From Acidimicrobiaceae bacterium (GTDB taxonomy: Bacteria; Actinomycetota; Acidimicrobiia; Acidimicrobiales; MedAcidi-G1): 64,000 bases of DNA. The position numbers were made by a program, and so were the translations under genes. Every line of letters starts with the position of its first letter. Positions within the stretch are counted from its first letter, which is position 1. Below the pieces are notes generated by a model, which worked only from the letters and a program-made list of their open reading frames with translations, did not search any database and was not told the DNA's origin. The stretch lies in contig NZBE01000011.1 of assembly GCA_002687745.1 (NCBI GenBank), positions 87,352 to 151,351 of the forward strand. The letters run 5' to 3'. Positions 27,270 to 35,668 of the stretch are shown here, in pieces.

Positions 27270-27710
27270 ATGGATGATTCGATGGTCGAGATTCGTGAAG
27301 CCACCGAGGTGGATGACGCCCTGCTGGAGGCGATGGCCCGGCTGGTTCCACAGTTGTCAGGCTCCAGTCCCGCTCCAGACCGTGGAGAGCTCGCCACGAT
27401 CGTGGACTCGGAGGCATCGATCCTGCTCCTGGCTGAGGAACACGGTGAGATCCTGGGGGCAATGACGCTCGTGGTCTTCCGTATTCCAACAGGTGTGCGG
27501 GCCTGGATCGAGGACGTCGTCGTGGACGAGGCAGCCCGTGGCCGAGGCGTGGGCGAGGCCCTCAACCGGGCCGCCATCCAGCGTGCCACCGAGGCCGGTG
27601 CCAGGACCGTGGACCTGACGTCGCGCCCGTCAAGGGAGGCCGCCAACCGCCTCTACAGCCGCCTCGGCTTCGAACAGCGTGACACCAACGTCTACCGCCT
27701 GAAGCCGTAG
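27270..27710 (+). CDS. GNAT family N-acetyltransferase
   Basis: The 146 residues show the GNAT order: IREATEVDD start, a central ILGAMTLVVF strand, then motif A, IEDVVVDEAARGRGVGEALNRAA near residue 80 with the acetyl-CoA pyrophosphate loop RGRGVG, and finally a NRLYSRLGFEQRDTNVYR end. Substrate is unknown. ATG 27270 is chosen from the -10 spacing; the longer frame from 27204 adds non-homologous residues and would run through the promoter. Confidence 0.87.
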   Translation: MDDSMVEIREATEVDDALLEAMARLVPQLSGSSPAPDRGELATIVDSEASILLLAEEHGEILGAMTLVVFRIPTGVRAWIEDVVVDEAARGRGVGEALNRAAIQRATEAGARTVDLTSRPSREAANRLYSRLGFEQRDTNVYRLKP

Positions 27711-27779
27711 CGCCACCCGGGATGTTCCTCCTGAGCTCGAATCCTGTGAAATCCCTGCCGAATGGGGCACCATGGTGGG

Positions 27780-28184
27780 ATGGACGCTGAGCCTGAGATC
27801 GACTGGCGGGCACTTCGCTCGGTGGCTGCCGAGGCCGCTGCCAACGCCTACGCCCCCTATTCCCGCTTCCCGGTGGGTGCAGCCGGCCTGACAGACGACG
27901 GTCGCATCGTCTCGGGCTGCAACGTCGAGAACGCCTCCTACGGCCTAACCCTGTGTGCCGAGTGCGGCATGGTCTCAGACATGCACCTGACAGGTGGTGG
28001 TCGCCTCGTGGCCGTGGTCGCCACCAACCCCGAGGGGGAACCGCTTGCTCCCTGTGGCCGGTGTCGACAGCTCCTGCTTGAGGCCGGAGGCACCGACCTC
28101 CTGGTCGACGGCCGTAACGGGCCCCGCACCATCGTCGATCTCCTGGCCGATCCGTTCTCCCCAGAGGATCTCACCCCGGACTGA
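27780..28184 (+). CDS. cdd: Cytidine deaminase
   Basis: Deaminates cytidine and deoxycytidine to uridine and deoxyuridine. The 134 residues include AYAPYSRFPVGAA near residue 22, the zinc/catalytic motif CNVENASYGLTLCAEC near residue 46 with its proton-shuttling Glu, and PCGRCRQLLLEAGG near residue 87. The homotetramer-type length matches mycobacterial Cdd. deoA begins three bases after its stop. With the opposite-strand pnp-deoC genes this is one nucleoside-breakdown cluster. Confidence 0.94.
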   Translation: MDAEPEIDWRALRSVAAEAAANAYAPYSRFPVGAAGLTDDGRIVSGCNVENASYGLTLCAECGMVSDMHLTGGGRLVAVVATNPEGEPLAPCGRCRQLLLEAGGTDLLVDGRNGPRTIVDLLADPFSPEDLTPD

Positions 28185-28187
28185 ACC

Positions 28188-29462
28188 TTGGACACCGTCG
28201 AGATCATCAGGGCCAAGCGTGACGGCCATCGCCTCAGCGACGAACAGATCACGTGGTTCATCCACAACTACGCCGCGGGTGGGGTCATCGCCGACGAGCA
28301 GGCAGCTGCACTCGCGATGGCGATCTTCTTTCGCGGCATGGAGTTCGACGAGTTGGCCGTCTGGACCGCAGCGATGGTCGACTCCGGGAGTCGCCTGGAC
28401 CTCGGCGGAGTGGGCCTGCCCACGGTCGACAAGCACTCCACCGGAGGTGTCGGAGACAAGGTCTCGCTGATCCTCGTACCCCTTGTGGCCGCATGTGGTG
28501 CAGCGGTCCCACAGTTGTCGGGCAGGGGCCTCGGCCACAGTGGTGGCACGCTCGACAAGATGGAGGCGATCTCCGGGTGGAAGGCATCGCTGAGCGTCGA
28601 CGAGATGGTCGAACAGATGCGCCGTGTAGGTGGCGTGATAGCCGGCGCCACCGCGGACATCAGTCCCGCCGACCGTCGCCTCTACGCACTGCGGGACGTG
28701 ACAGCCACCGTCGACTCCATTCCGCTCATAGCAAGCTCCATCATGTCCAAGAAGATCGCGGAGGGAACTGAGTCGCTGGTGCTCGACGTCAAGTTCGGTT
28801 CCGGTGCGTTCATGCCCGAACTGGACCGGGCCAGGGATCTGGCCCGAACGATGGTGGGCCTGGGGGAGAGCAACGGGGTACGCACCGTCGCCCTGATCAC
28901 AGCCATGCACACCGTCCTTGGCCGCACTGCCGGAAACGCCCTGGAGGTGGTCGAGAGCCTCGAGGTCCTCGAGGGAGGCGGCCCCGCCGACCTCGTCGAG
29001 GTCACTCTGGCCCTGGCAGGCGAGATGGTCGCCCTGGCAGGCCTGGATGCCGATCCGGCGGCGGTTCTGGCATCTGGTCGGCCCCGTGAGGTGTTCGAGG
29101 AGATGGTCAGCGCGCAGGGAGGTGACCTGTCGGTCGACCTGCCGACCGCACCACACGTCGAGGTGGTCACGGCAGACGAGGCCGGCTGGCTGGGTCGCCT
29201 CGACTGCCTGTCGGTGGGGGTTGCAGCGTGGCGCCTGGGGGCTGGGCGTGCCCGCAAGGAGGACACCGTGAGCGCCTCAGCGGGTGTTGTCTGCCTGGCC
29301 AAGCCCGGCGATGTCGTAGAGGCCGGTCAGCCGGTCCTGGAACTGCACGCAGAAGATCCCGACCTGTTCGCCGGAGCCCGTCACGCCCTCGACGGCGCAA
29401 TTGAGGTGGTCGAAGAGGCGCCCGCCTCGATGTCGCTGGTCGTGGACCGGATAGGGGCCTGA
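28188..29462 (+). CDS. deoA: Pyrimidine-nucleoside / thymidine phosphorylase
   Basis: Phosphorolyses thymidine or (deoxy)uridine to base plus (deoxy)ribose-1-phosphate. The 424 residues carry VDKHSTGGVGDKVSLILVP near residue 82, SGRGLGHSGGTLDK near residue 108, and SSIMSKKIAEG with VKFGSGAF near residue 184. The start is TTG three bases after cdd, implying coupling. It ends seven bases from the convergent short ALDH gene. Confidence 0.95.
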   Translation: MDTVEIIRAKRDGHRLSDEQITWFIHNYAAGGVIADEQAAALAMAIFFRGMEFDELAVWTAAMVDSGSRLDLGGVGLPTVDKHSTGGVGDKVSLILVPLVAACGAAVPQLSGRGLGHSGGTLDKMEAISGWKASLSVDEMVEQMRRVGGVIAGATADISPADRRLYALRDVTATVDSIPLIASSIMSKKIAEGTESLVLDVKFGSGAFMPELDRARDLARTMVGLGESNGVRTVALITAMHTVLGRTAGNALEVVESLEVLEGGGPADLVEVTLALAGEMVALAGLDADPAAVLASGRPREVFEEMVSAQGGDLSVDLPTAPHVEVVTADEAGWLGRLDCLSVGVAAWRLGAGRARKEDTVSASAGVVCLAKPGDVVEAGQPVLELHAEDPDLFAGARHALDGAIEVVEEAPASMSLVVDRIGA

Positions 29463-29469
29463 GGCCGCC

Positions 29470-30315
29470 TCAGCGCCCGATCGGGTGCCAGACGGTCTTC
29501 ATCTCCAGGAAGTCGCCGATCATGTACGGGCTGGCACCTGCGGGGTCGGCCCTCACGATGCGCTTCACGTTGTCGGCGGCCGCTGCCACAGCCTCATCCT
29601 CGAGGCCGTCAGGTGCACCGGTCAGGTCCACAGAGTTGACGTCCATGTGGCCGAGGGCCCACGGCAGCAGTTCGCCCTTCTCGCCCGTGAGGATGTTGAC
29701 CACCCCACCCGGCACGTCGGAGGTCGCAAGAACCTCGGCCAGGGTCACAGCTGCCAGAGTCGAGGGACCTCCGGTGGCCACCACTGCCGTGTTGCCCGAG
29801 ACGATCACCGGGGCGATTCGTGAGAGCATTCCGAGCAGTGGTGGGTCATCGGGTGCGGCAACGACCACCACGCCGGTCGGTTCCGGGAAGGTGAAGTTGA
29901 AGTAGGGGCCTACGACCGGGTTGACCGTGCCGAGCACGTGGTGGAGCTTGTCGGCCCATCCCGCATACCAGACCCAGCGGTCGATTGACCGGTCAACCTC
30001 GGCTGTGGCGTCACCCGGGGAGTGGCCCATGTCGGTCAGCACCGAGGTGAACTCGGCCCTGCGGGACTCCATGATCTCAGCCACCCGGTAGAGAACCTGG
30101 CCGCGGTTGTAGGCGGTCCGGTCGGCCCATCCGGTCTGGGCACTGCGTGCCGCCCTGACCGCTTCGCGCAGGTCCTTGCGGGAGGCCTTCGCCGCGTTGG
30201 CCAGCAGGCCCCCGTCGGCCGAGTGGACCTGGAACGTCCTTCCCGACTCGGAGCGGGGGAACGCCCCGCCGATGAACAGCTTGAAGGTCTTGTCGACCGG
30301 GATGTGCTCGGCCAT
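29470..30315 (-). CDS. Half-length aldehyde-dehydrogenase-like protein lacking the catalytic domain
   Basis: The 281 residues align with the N-terminal, NAD-binding half of ALDHs: FIGGAFPRSESGRTF, WYAGWADKLHHVLG near residue 116, a Rossmann part with SGNTAVVATGGPSTL near residue 173, and VPGGVVNILTG near residue 201. It stops soon after the LTGAP equivalent of the FTGS loop and has no ELGGK glutamate or catalytic Cys. It ends in its own segment, EMKTVWHPIG. The ATG overlaps the stop of the full ALDH (TGATG), so both are made together. It is probably a pseudoenzyme partner rather than decay, because the frame and termini are clean; that is inference. Confidence 0.8.
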   Translation of the reverse strand: MAEHIPVDKTFKLFIGGAFPRSESGRTFQVHSADGGLLANAAKASRKDLREAVRAARSAQTGWADRTAYNRGQVLYRVAEIMESRRAEFTSVLTDMGHSPGDATAEVDRSIDRWVWYAGWADKLHHVLGTVNPVVGPYFNFTFPEPTGVVVVAAPDDPPLLGMLSRIAPVIVSGNTAVVATGGPSTLAAVTLAEVLATSDVPGGVVNILTGEKGELLPWALGHMDVNSVDLTGAPDGLEDEAVAAAADNVKRIVRADPAGASPYMIGDFLEMKTVWHPIGR

Positions 30316-31805
30316 CACGCACCTCCCCCCGTGACGTCGGCTCGTTCGTGCAGGTACGGCGCCAGGCCGTGCATGCCACCCTCGCGGCCGAAGCCGCTCT
30401 CCTTGTAGCCACCGAAGGGGCTGGCCGGGTCGAACCGGTTGTAGGTGTTGGCCCACACCACGCCAGCCCGCAGCTTCTCGGTCATCCAGAGGATCTTGGA
30501 GCCCTTCTCGGTCCAGATGCCGGCCGACAGGCCGTAGGGCGTGTTGTTTGCCTTCTCCACGGCCTCCTCGGCGGTGCGGAAGGTCTGGACGGTGAGCACG
30601 GGTCCCAAGATCTCCTCGCGGGCGACCGTGTGGCTCTGCTGCACGCCGGTGAACACCGAAGGTGGGAACCAGTAGCCCTTGTCGGGGAGGTCGCACTCGG
30701 GCTGGAAGAGGTCGGCGCCCTCGGAAACCCCGGTTGCGACCATGTCCGTGATGCGCTGCAGCTGGTCGGCCGAGTTGATCGCCCCCACGTCGGTGTTCTT
30801 GTCGAGCGGGTCACCCAGGCGCAGCGTCGAGATCCGGCGCCTCAGGCGCTCGACGAAGCTGTCGGCAATCGATTCCTCGACGAGCAGGCGCGAGCCGGCG
30901 CAGCAGACGTGGCCCTGGTTGGAGTAGATGCCGGTCACCACGCCTTCCACTGCCTGGTCGACTGCCGAGTCCTCGAACACGATGTGGGCTGCCTTGCCGC
31001 CGAGTTCCAGGGTGAGGGGGATCCGTCGGGTTGAAGCGACCCGCTGGATGGCCTTGCCGACCTCGGTCGACCCGGTGAAGGCCAGCTTGTCGATTCCGCG
31101 GTTGTCGACGATGGCTGCGCCCGTGGCGCCTGCACCGGTCACGATGTTCACGACCCCGGGCGGCAGATCAATGTCCTGCAGCACGTCGGCCAACAGGAGG
31201 GCTGTCAGCGGTGTGGTCTCTGCAGGCTTGAGGACCACCGTGTTGCCAGCGGCGAGGGCCGGTGCCAACTTCCAGGCGGCCATCATGAGTGGGAAGTTCC
31301 AGGGAACGATCTGGCCCGCCACCCCGTGGGGGGCCACCGCCCTGTTCGGGAACGCGTACTCCAGCTTGTCGGCCCAGCCTGCGTAGTAGAAGAACCATGC
31401 TGCCGACAGCGGAAGGTCCAGGTCCCGGCTCTCCCTGATGGGCTTGCCTCCGTCGAGAGTCTCCAGCACGGCGAACTCACGGGAACGCTCCTGGAGTTGG
31501 CGGGCGATCCGGAACAGGTACCTACCCCTCTCGCTCCCCGGCATCTGGCCCCAGGGTCCCTCGAAGGCACCGCGTGCAGCGGTGACGGCACGGTCGACGT
31601 CCTCGGCTGAGCCGTCGGCGATGTTGGCCAGGTGTGTCTCGGTGGCCGGATTGACGGTCGGGAACGTGGCCCCGGAAGAGGGTTCGACGAAGTCACCGTT
31701 GATGAAGTGGCCGTAGGTGTCGGCGATGTTGACCACCGCAGTGGATTCCGGCGCCGGGGCGTAGTCGATGCCGAACGGCTTGTGGGGGTTGTCAGTTGGG
31801 GCCAT
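30315..31805 (-). CDS. Aldehyde dehydrogenase (full length)
   Basis: The 496 residues keep all the catalytic elements: Asn170 in VPWNFP, Lys193 in VLKPAE, the FTGSTEVG loop near residue 243, general base Glu267 in ELGGK, and nucleophile Cys301 in GHVCCAGSR. NAD-linked oxidation of acetaldehyde from DeoC is the likely task given its place four bases after deoC; the substrate is not proven. The downstream half-length paralogue overlaps its stop. Confidence 0.93.
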   Translation of the reverse strand: MAPTDNPHKPFGIDYAPAPESTAVVNIADTYGHFINGDFVEPSSGATFPTVNPATETHLANIADGSAEDVDRAVTAARGAFEGPWGQMPGSERGRYLFRIARQLQERSREFAVLETLDGGKPIRESRDLDLPLSAAWFFYYAGWADKLEYAFPNRAVAPHGVAGQIVPWNFPLMMAAWKLAPALAAGNTVVLKPAETTPLTALLLADVLQDIDLPPGVVNIVTGAGATGAAIVDNRGIDKLAFTGSTEVGKAIQRVASTRRIPLTLELGGKAAHIVFEDSAVDQAVEGVVTGIYSNQGHVCCAGSRLLVEESIADSFVERLRRRISTLRLGDPLDKNTDVGAINSADQLQRITDMVATGVSEGADLFQPECDLPDKGYWFPPSVFTGVQQSHTVAREEILGPVLTVQTFRTAEEAVEKANNTPYGLSAGIWTEKGSKILWMTEKLRAGVVWANTYNRFDPASPFGGYKESGFGREGGMHGLAPYLHERADVTGGGA

Positions 31806-31809
31806 GGTC

Positions 31810-32736
31810 TCAGTCCACCGTGACGTAGTCGGGGCCGCTGTAGCGGCCTGTGTCGAGTTTCTGGATCTGCATCAGGACATCGTTGAGCAGGCTGGAGGCT
31901 CCCAGGCGGAACAGATCCGGGGTCAGCCATTCGGAGCCGAGGGTCTCACCGACGATCACCAGGTGGTGCCACGCCTGCTTGGCGGTACGGATTCCACCGG
32001 CTCCCTTGAGGCCCACGACCACACCGGTCTGGTCCGCGTAGTCGCGGATTGCCTCGGCCATGTTGAGCACCATGGGATGTGTGGCAGCCTTCGGGATCTT
32101 GCCCGTGGACGTCTTGATGAAGTCGGCGCCCGCTGCCATTGCAAGCATCGAGGCCCGCCGGACCTGGTCGTACGATCCCAGCTCGCCGGTCTCCAGGATG
32201 ACCTTCAGGTGCGCTGCACCGCAGGCCTCCCTGGCGGCGGCGATCTCGTCGTGGGCACGCCCCAGGTCGCCCGACATGAACGCAGAACGGTTCAGGACGA
32301 TGTCGATCTCATCGGCTCCCCGTCCCACGGCATCGGCGATGTCGGCGACCCTCACGGCCGGCGCGGACATGCCCGCCGGGAATGCGCCGGCCACGCTTGC
32401 CACCGCTACGCCGCTACCGGCTACAGCCGCCACGGCGTGTTCCACCATCTCGGGGTAGACGCACACGGCAGCCACCGAAGGAATCGCCGGGTTGGCCGGG
32501 TCGGGCCTGACCGCCTTCCGGCACAGTGACGCCACCTTGCCCGGGGTGTCGATGCCCTCGAGGGTGGTCAGGTCGATGCACCTGATCGTGGTGTGGAGGG
32601 CCGCCCGCTTGCTGGTGGTCTTGATGGACCGTGTGCACAGGGCAGCTGCCCGTGCCTCGAGAGACACAGCGTCGACAGGTGTCGTGCTCACGGGACCACC
32701 GCCCGTGGTCGGAACAAACACGGTCGAGGTCGTCAA
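31810..32736 (-). CDS. deoC: Deoxyribose-phosphate aldolase (DeoC)
   Basis: Cleaves 2-deoxyribose-5-phosphate to acetaldehyde and glyceraldehyde-3-phosphate. The TIM-barrel residues are in place: Asp145 in EIDIVLNR, Lys178 in LKVILETGEL, and the Schiff-base Lys208 in FIKTSTGK. It has about 308 residues with an extended N-terminus of roughly 40, giving a longer form than E. coli DeoC. The start is TTG 32736 overlapping the mutase stop; an in-frame GTG five codons later is possible. ALDH follows after four bases. Confidence 0.94.
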   Translation of the reverse strand: MTTSTVFVPTTGGGPVSTTPVDAVSLEARAAALCTRSIKTTSKRAALHTTIRCIDLTTLEGIDTPGKVASLCRKAVRPDPANPAIPSVAAVCVYPEMVEHAVAAVAGSGVAVASVAGAFPAGMSAPAVRVADIADAVGRGADEIDIVLNRSAFMSGDLGRAHDEIAAAREACGAAHLKVILETGELGSYDQVRRASMLAMAAGADFIKTSTGKIPKAATHPMVLNMAEAIRDYADQTGVVVGLKGAGGIRTAKQAWHHLVIVGETLGSEWLTPDLFRLGASSLLNDVLMQIQKLDTGRYSGPDYVTVD

Positions 32737-34448
32737 GTGACCGCCCCTGTCAACATGAGGCCTGCGCCGTCCAAAAGGTGGTCCAGGAGGCGGGTTGCAG
32801 CCGCCTCGACCTCACCGAGGTCGTCACCTGGAGAGGTGTCGACCACCTCGGCGTAGGCCTTCAGCATCGGTTCGGTTCCACTGGGTCGGACCACGAGGCG
32901 TCCACCGTCCAGGTCGAAGATGATGGCGTCTGTCGATGGCAGCGCCGAACCGGGTTCGGCCAGGTCGGTAACCGACACCACACCCATTCCCGAGATCGCT
33001 TCGGGAGGACTGGTCCGAAGGTCGTCCATCAGTTCCGCCATTCGCGATGCGCCGCCCGGATCCTCGAAGCGAATGGTCCGCAGACCGGTCCTGTGCAGTC
33101 CGTGGCGCTGCCACAGGTCGTGTAGCCGGTCGATGACGGTTCTGCCTGCCGCCTTTTCGGTTGCGGTCAACTCGGCGAAGGCCAGGGCTGCCGTGATGCC
33201 GTCCTTGTCTCGTACGAGGTCGCCCACGGCGAATCCGGCTGCCTCCTCGTAACCGAACACGAAGTCGGCGGACGGGTCGAGCAGGCCGGGCCTGACAATC
33301 CACTTGAAGCCTGTGAGGGTCTCGGCGTGGCGAACCCCGTGGTGGGCCGCGATCGACTCGAGCATCCTGGAGGAGACAACGGTGGTGGCGACGAGGCGGT
33401 TGTGGCCAGAGCCCCCGGTGAGCACATGGTCGGCGAGGAGCACCCCGACGTCGTCGCCGGTGAGGGTGCGCCAGGACGACCCGTCGGGGACCGCAACTGC
33501 AAGGCGGTCGGCATCGGGGTCGTTGGCGATCACGATGTCGGCACCGGCGTCGGAGGCCAGTGCGATGGCCAGGTCCAGGGCACCGGGGACCTCGGGGTTC
33601 GGGTACTCCACGGTCGGGAAGTCGGGGTCGGGGTCACCCTGCTCGGGTACCACCAGGGGTTCGTTGAAGCCCGCATTCTCAAAGACCCCGAGCAGGGTGT
33701 CACGGCCCACCCCGTGCAGGGGCGTGTAGACGATAGAGAGGTCCCGGGGCGAATCGACCTGTACGACCGAGGCTGTCGCCTCGACGTAGCGAAGAACCTC
33801 TTCCTGCCCAGCCCGCCTGATGAGAGGGCTGTCCGCATCGGTGAGGTCGTTGTCGGTGGGCAGGGGTGCCTCATCGATCAGGGCCGAGATCTCGGAGTCG
33901 ATCGGAGAGATGATCTGGGCACCATCTGACCAGTAGACCTTGTAGCCGTTGTCAGCACGTGGGTTGTGGCTGGCGGTGACCATGATTCCGGCGTCAGCCC
34001 CCAGGTCGCGCAGGGTGAACGCCAGCACAGGAGTCGGAAGTGGCCCCGGGAGCAGGACACTTGCTACCCCCCGGGCTGCAAGCACCCTCACGGTGTCCTC
34101 GGCGAACACGTCGCTCATGTGACGTGCGTCAAAGCAGACGACGACCACGGGTGTCGTTTCGGGGTCGGCCGGGGCGCCGTTCGGACCATTTCCGGTCAGC
34201 AGGTGCCTGGCTATGGCTGCGGCCGTCATCCGTATCATCACACGGTTCATCCGCATCGGGCCTGCGCCCAGCGCTCCCCTGAGGCCAGCCGTGCCGAACA
34301 CCAGCCTGCCTCCGAAGCGCTCCTGTACGGCGTTCCCTGCACCTGCCAGCAGCGCCTCGGTCTCGGCACGCGTGTCCGGGTCGGGGTCAACCTGCAGCCA
34401 TCTCCGTGCGGTGTCAGCCGAGTGGTCCGTGGCGGTGACCGTCCTCAC
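32733..34448 (-). CDS. Phosphohexomutase-family enzyme (phosphoglucomutase/phosphomannomutase, likely phosphopentomutase role)
   Basis: The 571 residues of the alpha-D-phosphohexomutase superfamily show GTAGLRG near residue 52, the phosphoserine loop TASHNPRADNGYKVY near residue 157, the metal loop DPDADR near residue 308, the sugar loop GYEEAAG near residue 399, and RPSGTEPMLKAY near residue 525. Between pnp and deoC it should interconvert (deoxy)ribose-1- and 5-phosphate, as no DeoB-type phosphopentomutase is present; general PGM activity is also possible. The GTG overlaps the pnp stop and its own stop overlaps deoC. Confidence 0.9.
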   Translation of the reverse strand: MRTVTATDHSADTARRWLQVDPDPDTRAETEALLAGAGNAVQERFGGRLVFGTAGLRGALGAGPMRMNRVMIRMTAAAIARHLLTGNGPNGAPADPETTPVVVVCFDARHMSDVFAEDTVRVLAARGVASVLLPGPLPTPVLAFTLRDLGADAGIMVTASHNPRADNGYKVYWSDGAQIISPIDSEISALIDEAPLPTDNDLTDADSPLIRRAGQEEVLRYVEATASVVQVDSPRDLSIVYTPLHGVGRDTLLGVFENAGFNEPLVVPEQGDPDPDFPTVEYPNPEVPGALDLAIALASDAGADIVIANDPDADRLAVAVPDGSSWRTLTGDDVGVLLADHVLTGGSGHNRLVATTVVSSRMLESIAAHHGVRHAETLTGFKWIVRPGLLDPSADFVFGYEEAAGFAVGDLVRDKDGITAALAFAELTATEKAAGRTVIDRLHDLWQRHGLHRTGLRTIRFEDPGGASRMAELMDDLRTSPPEAISGMGVVSVTDLAEPGSALPSTDAIIFDLDGGRLVVRPSGTEPMLKAYAEVVDTSPGDDLGEVEAAATRLLDHLLDGAGLMLTGAVT

Positions 34449-35275
34449 AGCCTCTCCAGCACGCCGCGCAGGAGCGCCAGCATGCGGGGTCCCGCTGCCC
34501 TGGCGGCCTCCAGGACCTCGGCGTGGTCCAGGTTCTCATTGCCCATTCCGGCGGCGGCGTTGGTCACGAGGGAGATTCCGAGCACCTCGGTTCCGAGGTG
34601 CCTTGCGGCGATGGTCTCGAGCACCGTCGACATGCCGACAAGGTCTGCGCCAAGGCCGCCGAGCATCCGTACCTCGGCCGGGGTCTCGTAGGCGCCGCCG
34701 AGCAGGCCCGCGTAGATGCCCTCGGGCAGCGAACTGTCCACCTCGTGTGCGAGCTTCCTCAGCCTCATGGAATAGGCCTCGGTCAGGTCGACGAAGCGGG
34801 CCGGCCTGTCGGATGGCGGAGGTGGTCCGGCCATGGGTGATGTACCGGTCAGGTTCAGCTGGTCGCACAGGACCACCGGCTGGCCGACAGGCCACGCAGG
34901 GTTGAGGCCTCCTGCGGCGTTCGTGAGAATCGCCACCCTGCAACCGACCGCGACTGCGGTACGCACCCCGTGCACGACCGTGGACACCGGGTGGCCCTCG
35001 TATAGGTGGCTACGGCCTCCGAGCACAAGGGTCGTGGTGTCGCCCACCTTGACCGACAGGGCGCTGTTGCGGTGCCCGGCAACGGTAGGCGCCGGAAAGC
35101 CCGGAAGGTCATCGAGAGCCACATCGGCCAGGACCTCGCCCAGGCCGTCGGCTGCCGCCGCCCAGCCAGAGCCCAGAACGACCACGGCGTCATGGGTCGC
35201 CTGCCCTGTGCGTTCGGCAAGGGCGGCTGCGGCCTCGTCGGCCAGCGAGAAGGGGTCTGTGTGGGGGCTGTTCAT
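34445..35275 (-). CDS. punA: Purine-nucleoside phosphorylase, trimeric type
   Basis: Phosphorolyses purine nucleosides. I start at ATG 35275 (276 residues); the longer frame adds non-homologous residues. Hallmarks of the low-mass trimeric class are VVVLGSGW near residue 32, the phosphate-binding RSHLYEGH near residue 85, TNAAGGLN near residue 117, GAYETPAEVRML near residue 193, VGMSTVLETIAARH near residue 213 and LVTNAAAG near residue 238 with the base-contacting Asn. It heads a four-gene overlapping run, though transcription may begin at the small membrane gene upstream. Confidence 0.93.
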   Translation of the reverse strand: MNSPHTDPFSLADEAAAALAERTGQATHDAVVVLGSGWAAAADGLGEVLADVALDDLPGFPAPTVAGHRNSALSVKVGDTTTLVLGGRSHLYEGHPVSTVVHGVRTAVAVGCRVAILTNAAGGLNPAWPVGQPVVLCDQLNLTGTSPMAGPPPPSDRPARFVDLTEAYSMRLRKLAHEVDSSLPEGIYAGLLGGAYETPAEVRMLGGLGADLVGMSTVLETIAARHLGTEVLGISLVTNAAAGMGNENLDHAEVLEAARAAGPRMLALLRGVLERL

Positions 35276-35294
35276 CGTGGTGGGTCGGCACGGA

Positions 35295-35310
35295 CCGGGG
35301 ATCTCCCCGG
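35295..35310. repeat. GC-rich inverted repeat upstream of the pnp gene
   Basis: CCGGGGA-TC-TCCCCGG has seven complementary positions per arm around two central bases. It lies between the small membrane protein and pnp. There is no T-run on the minus strand, so a terminator is not supported; an attenuating hairpin or operator is possible. Confidence 0.35.
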
Positions 35311-35382
35311 CTCTCGGTGCCCACGGGAACGGTAGCGGTTCACCAGCGCCGGCTGCACCGTTTGGCGCCACCGGGTTGGTGT

Positions 35383-35583
35383 CTAGGCCTCGTCGCCGCG
35401 GGCCTCCTGGCGTTCGGCCAGGCGTGCTGCGAGGCGCCTGTCGTTGCGGTCGACGGCGGCCCGGGCACCGATCATCACCAGCTGAACGGTCACGAAGATC
35501 GCCGAGAGCGCCACCAGAACCGGCCAGCCGACGAGCAGGCCGACCACCAGTACGCCAATGGCTACGAACGTGGTAACGACCAT
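35383..35583 (-). CDS. Small two-helix membrane protein of unknown function
   Basis: The 66 residues from ATG 35583 form two hydrophobic segments (about residues 3-19 and 21-39) joined by a GWP turn, followed by a charged cytoplasmic tail rich in Arg, Ala and Glu that looks coiled (RLAARLAERQEARG). I recognise no family. The start is chosen because a TAGGGT hexamer ends seven bases before this ATG; GTG 35610 and ATG 35589 are alternatives. It may be the first gene of the pnp-deoC transcript, 107 bases ahead. Confidence 0.6.
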   Translation of the reverse strand: MVVTTFVAIGVLVVGLLVGWPVLVALSAIFVTVQLVMIGARAAVDRNDRRLAARLAERQEARGDEA

Positions 35584-35590
35584 GGTCATG

Positions 35591-35596
35591 ACCCTA
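35591..35596 (-). promoter_or_regulatory. Putative -10 hexamer TAGGGT for the small membrane gene (and perhaps the deo run)
   Basis: On the minus strand TAGGGT ends seven bases before ATG 35583. As no TANNNT hexamer stands before pnp itself, this may be the promoter of the whole pnp-to-ALDH unit. Confidence 0.4.
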
Positions 35597-35656
35597 CGGC
35601 CACGCGGCACACACGAGGTGCCGGCGACCGGTGGGGTGGGGATTCCGGGCCATAGT

Positions 35657-35662
35657 TAGGGT
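35657..35662 (+). promoter_or_regulatory. Putative -10 hexamer TAGGGT for the mutase operon
   Basis: TAGGGT, preceded by TAGT, ends six bases before the ATG at 35669 and no ribosome site is present. No good -35 is visible. Confidence 0.45.
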
Positions 35663-35668
35663 GTCAGC

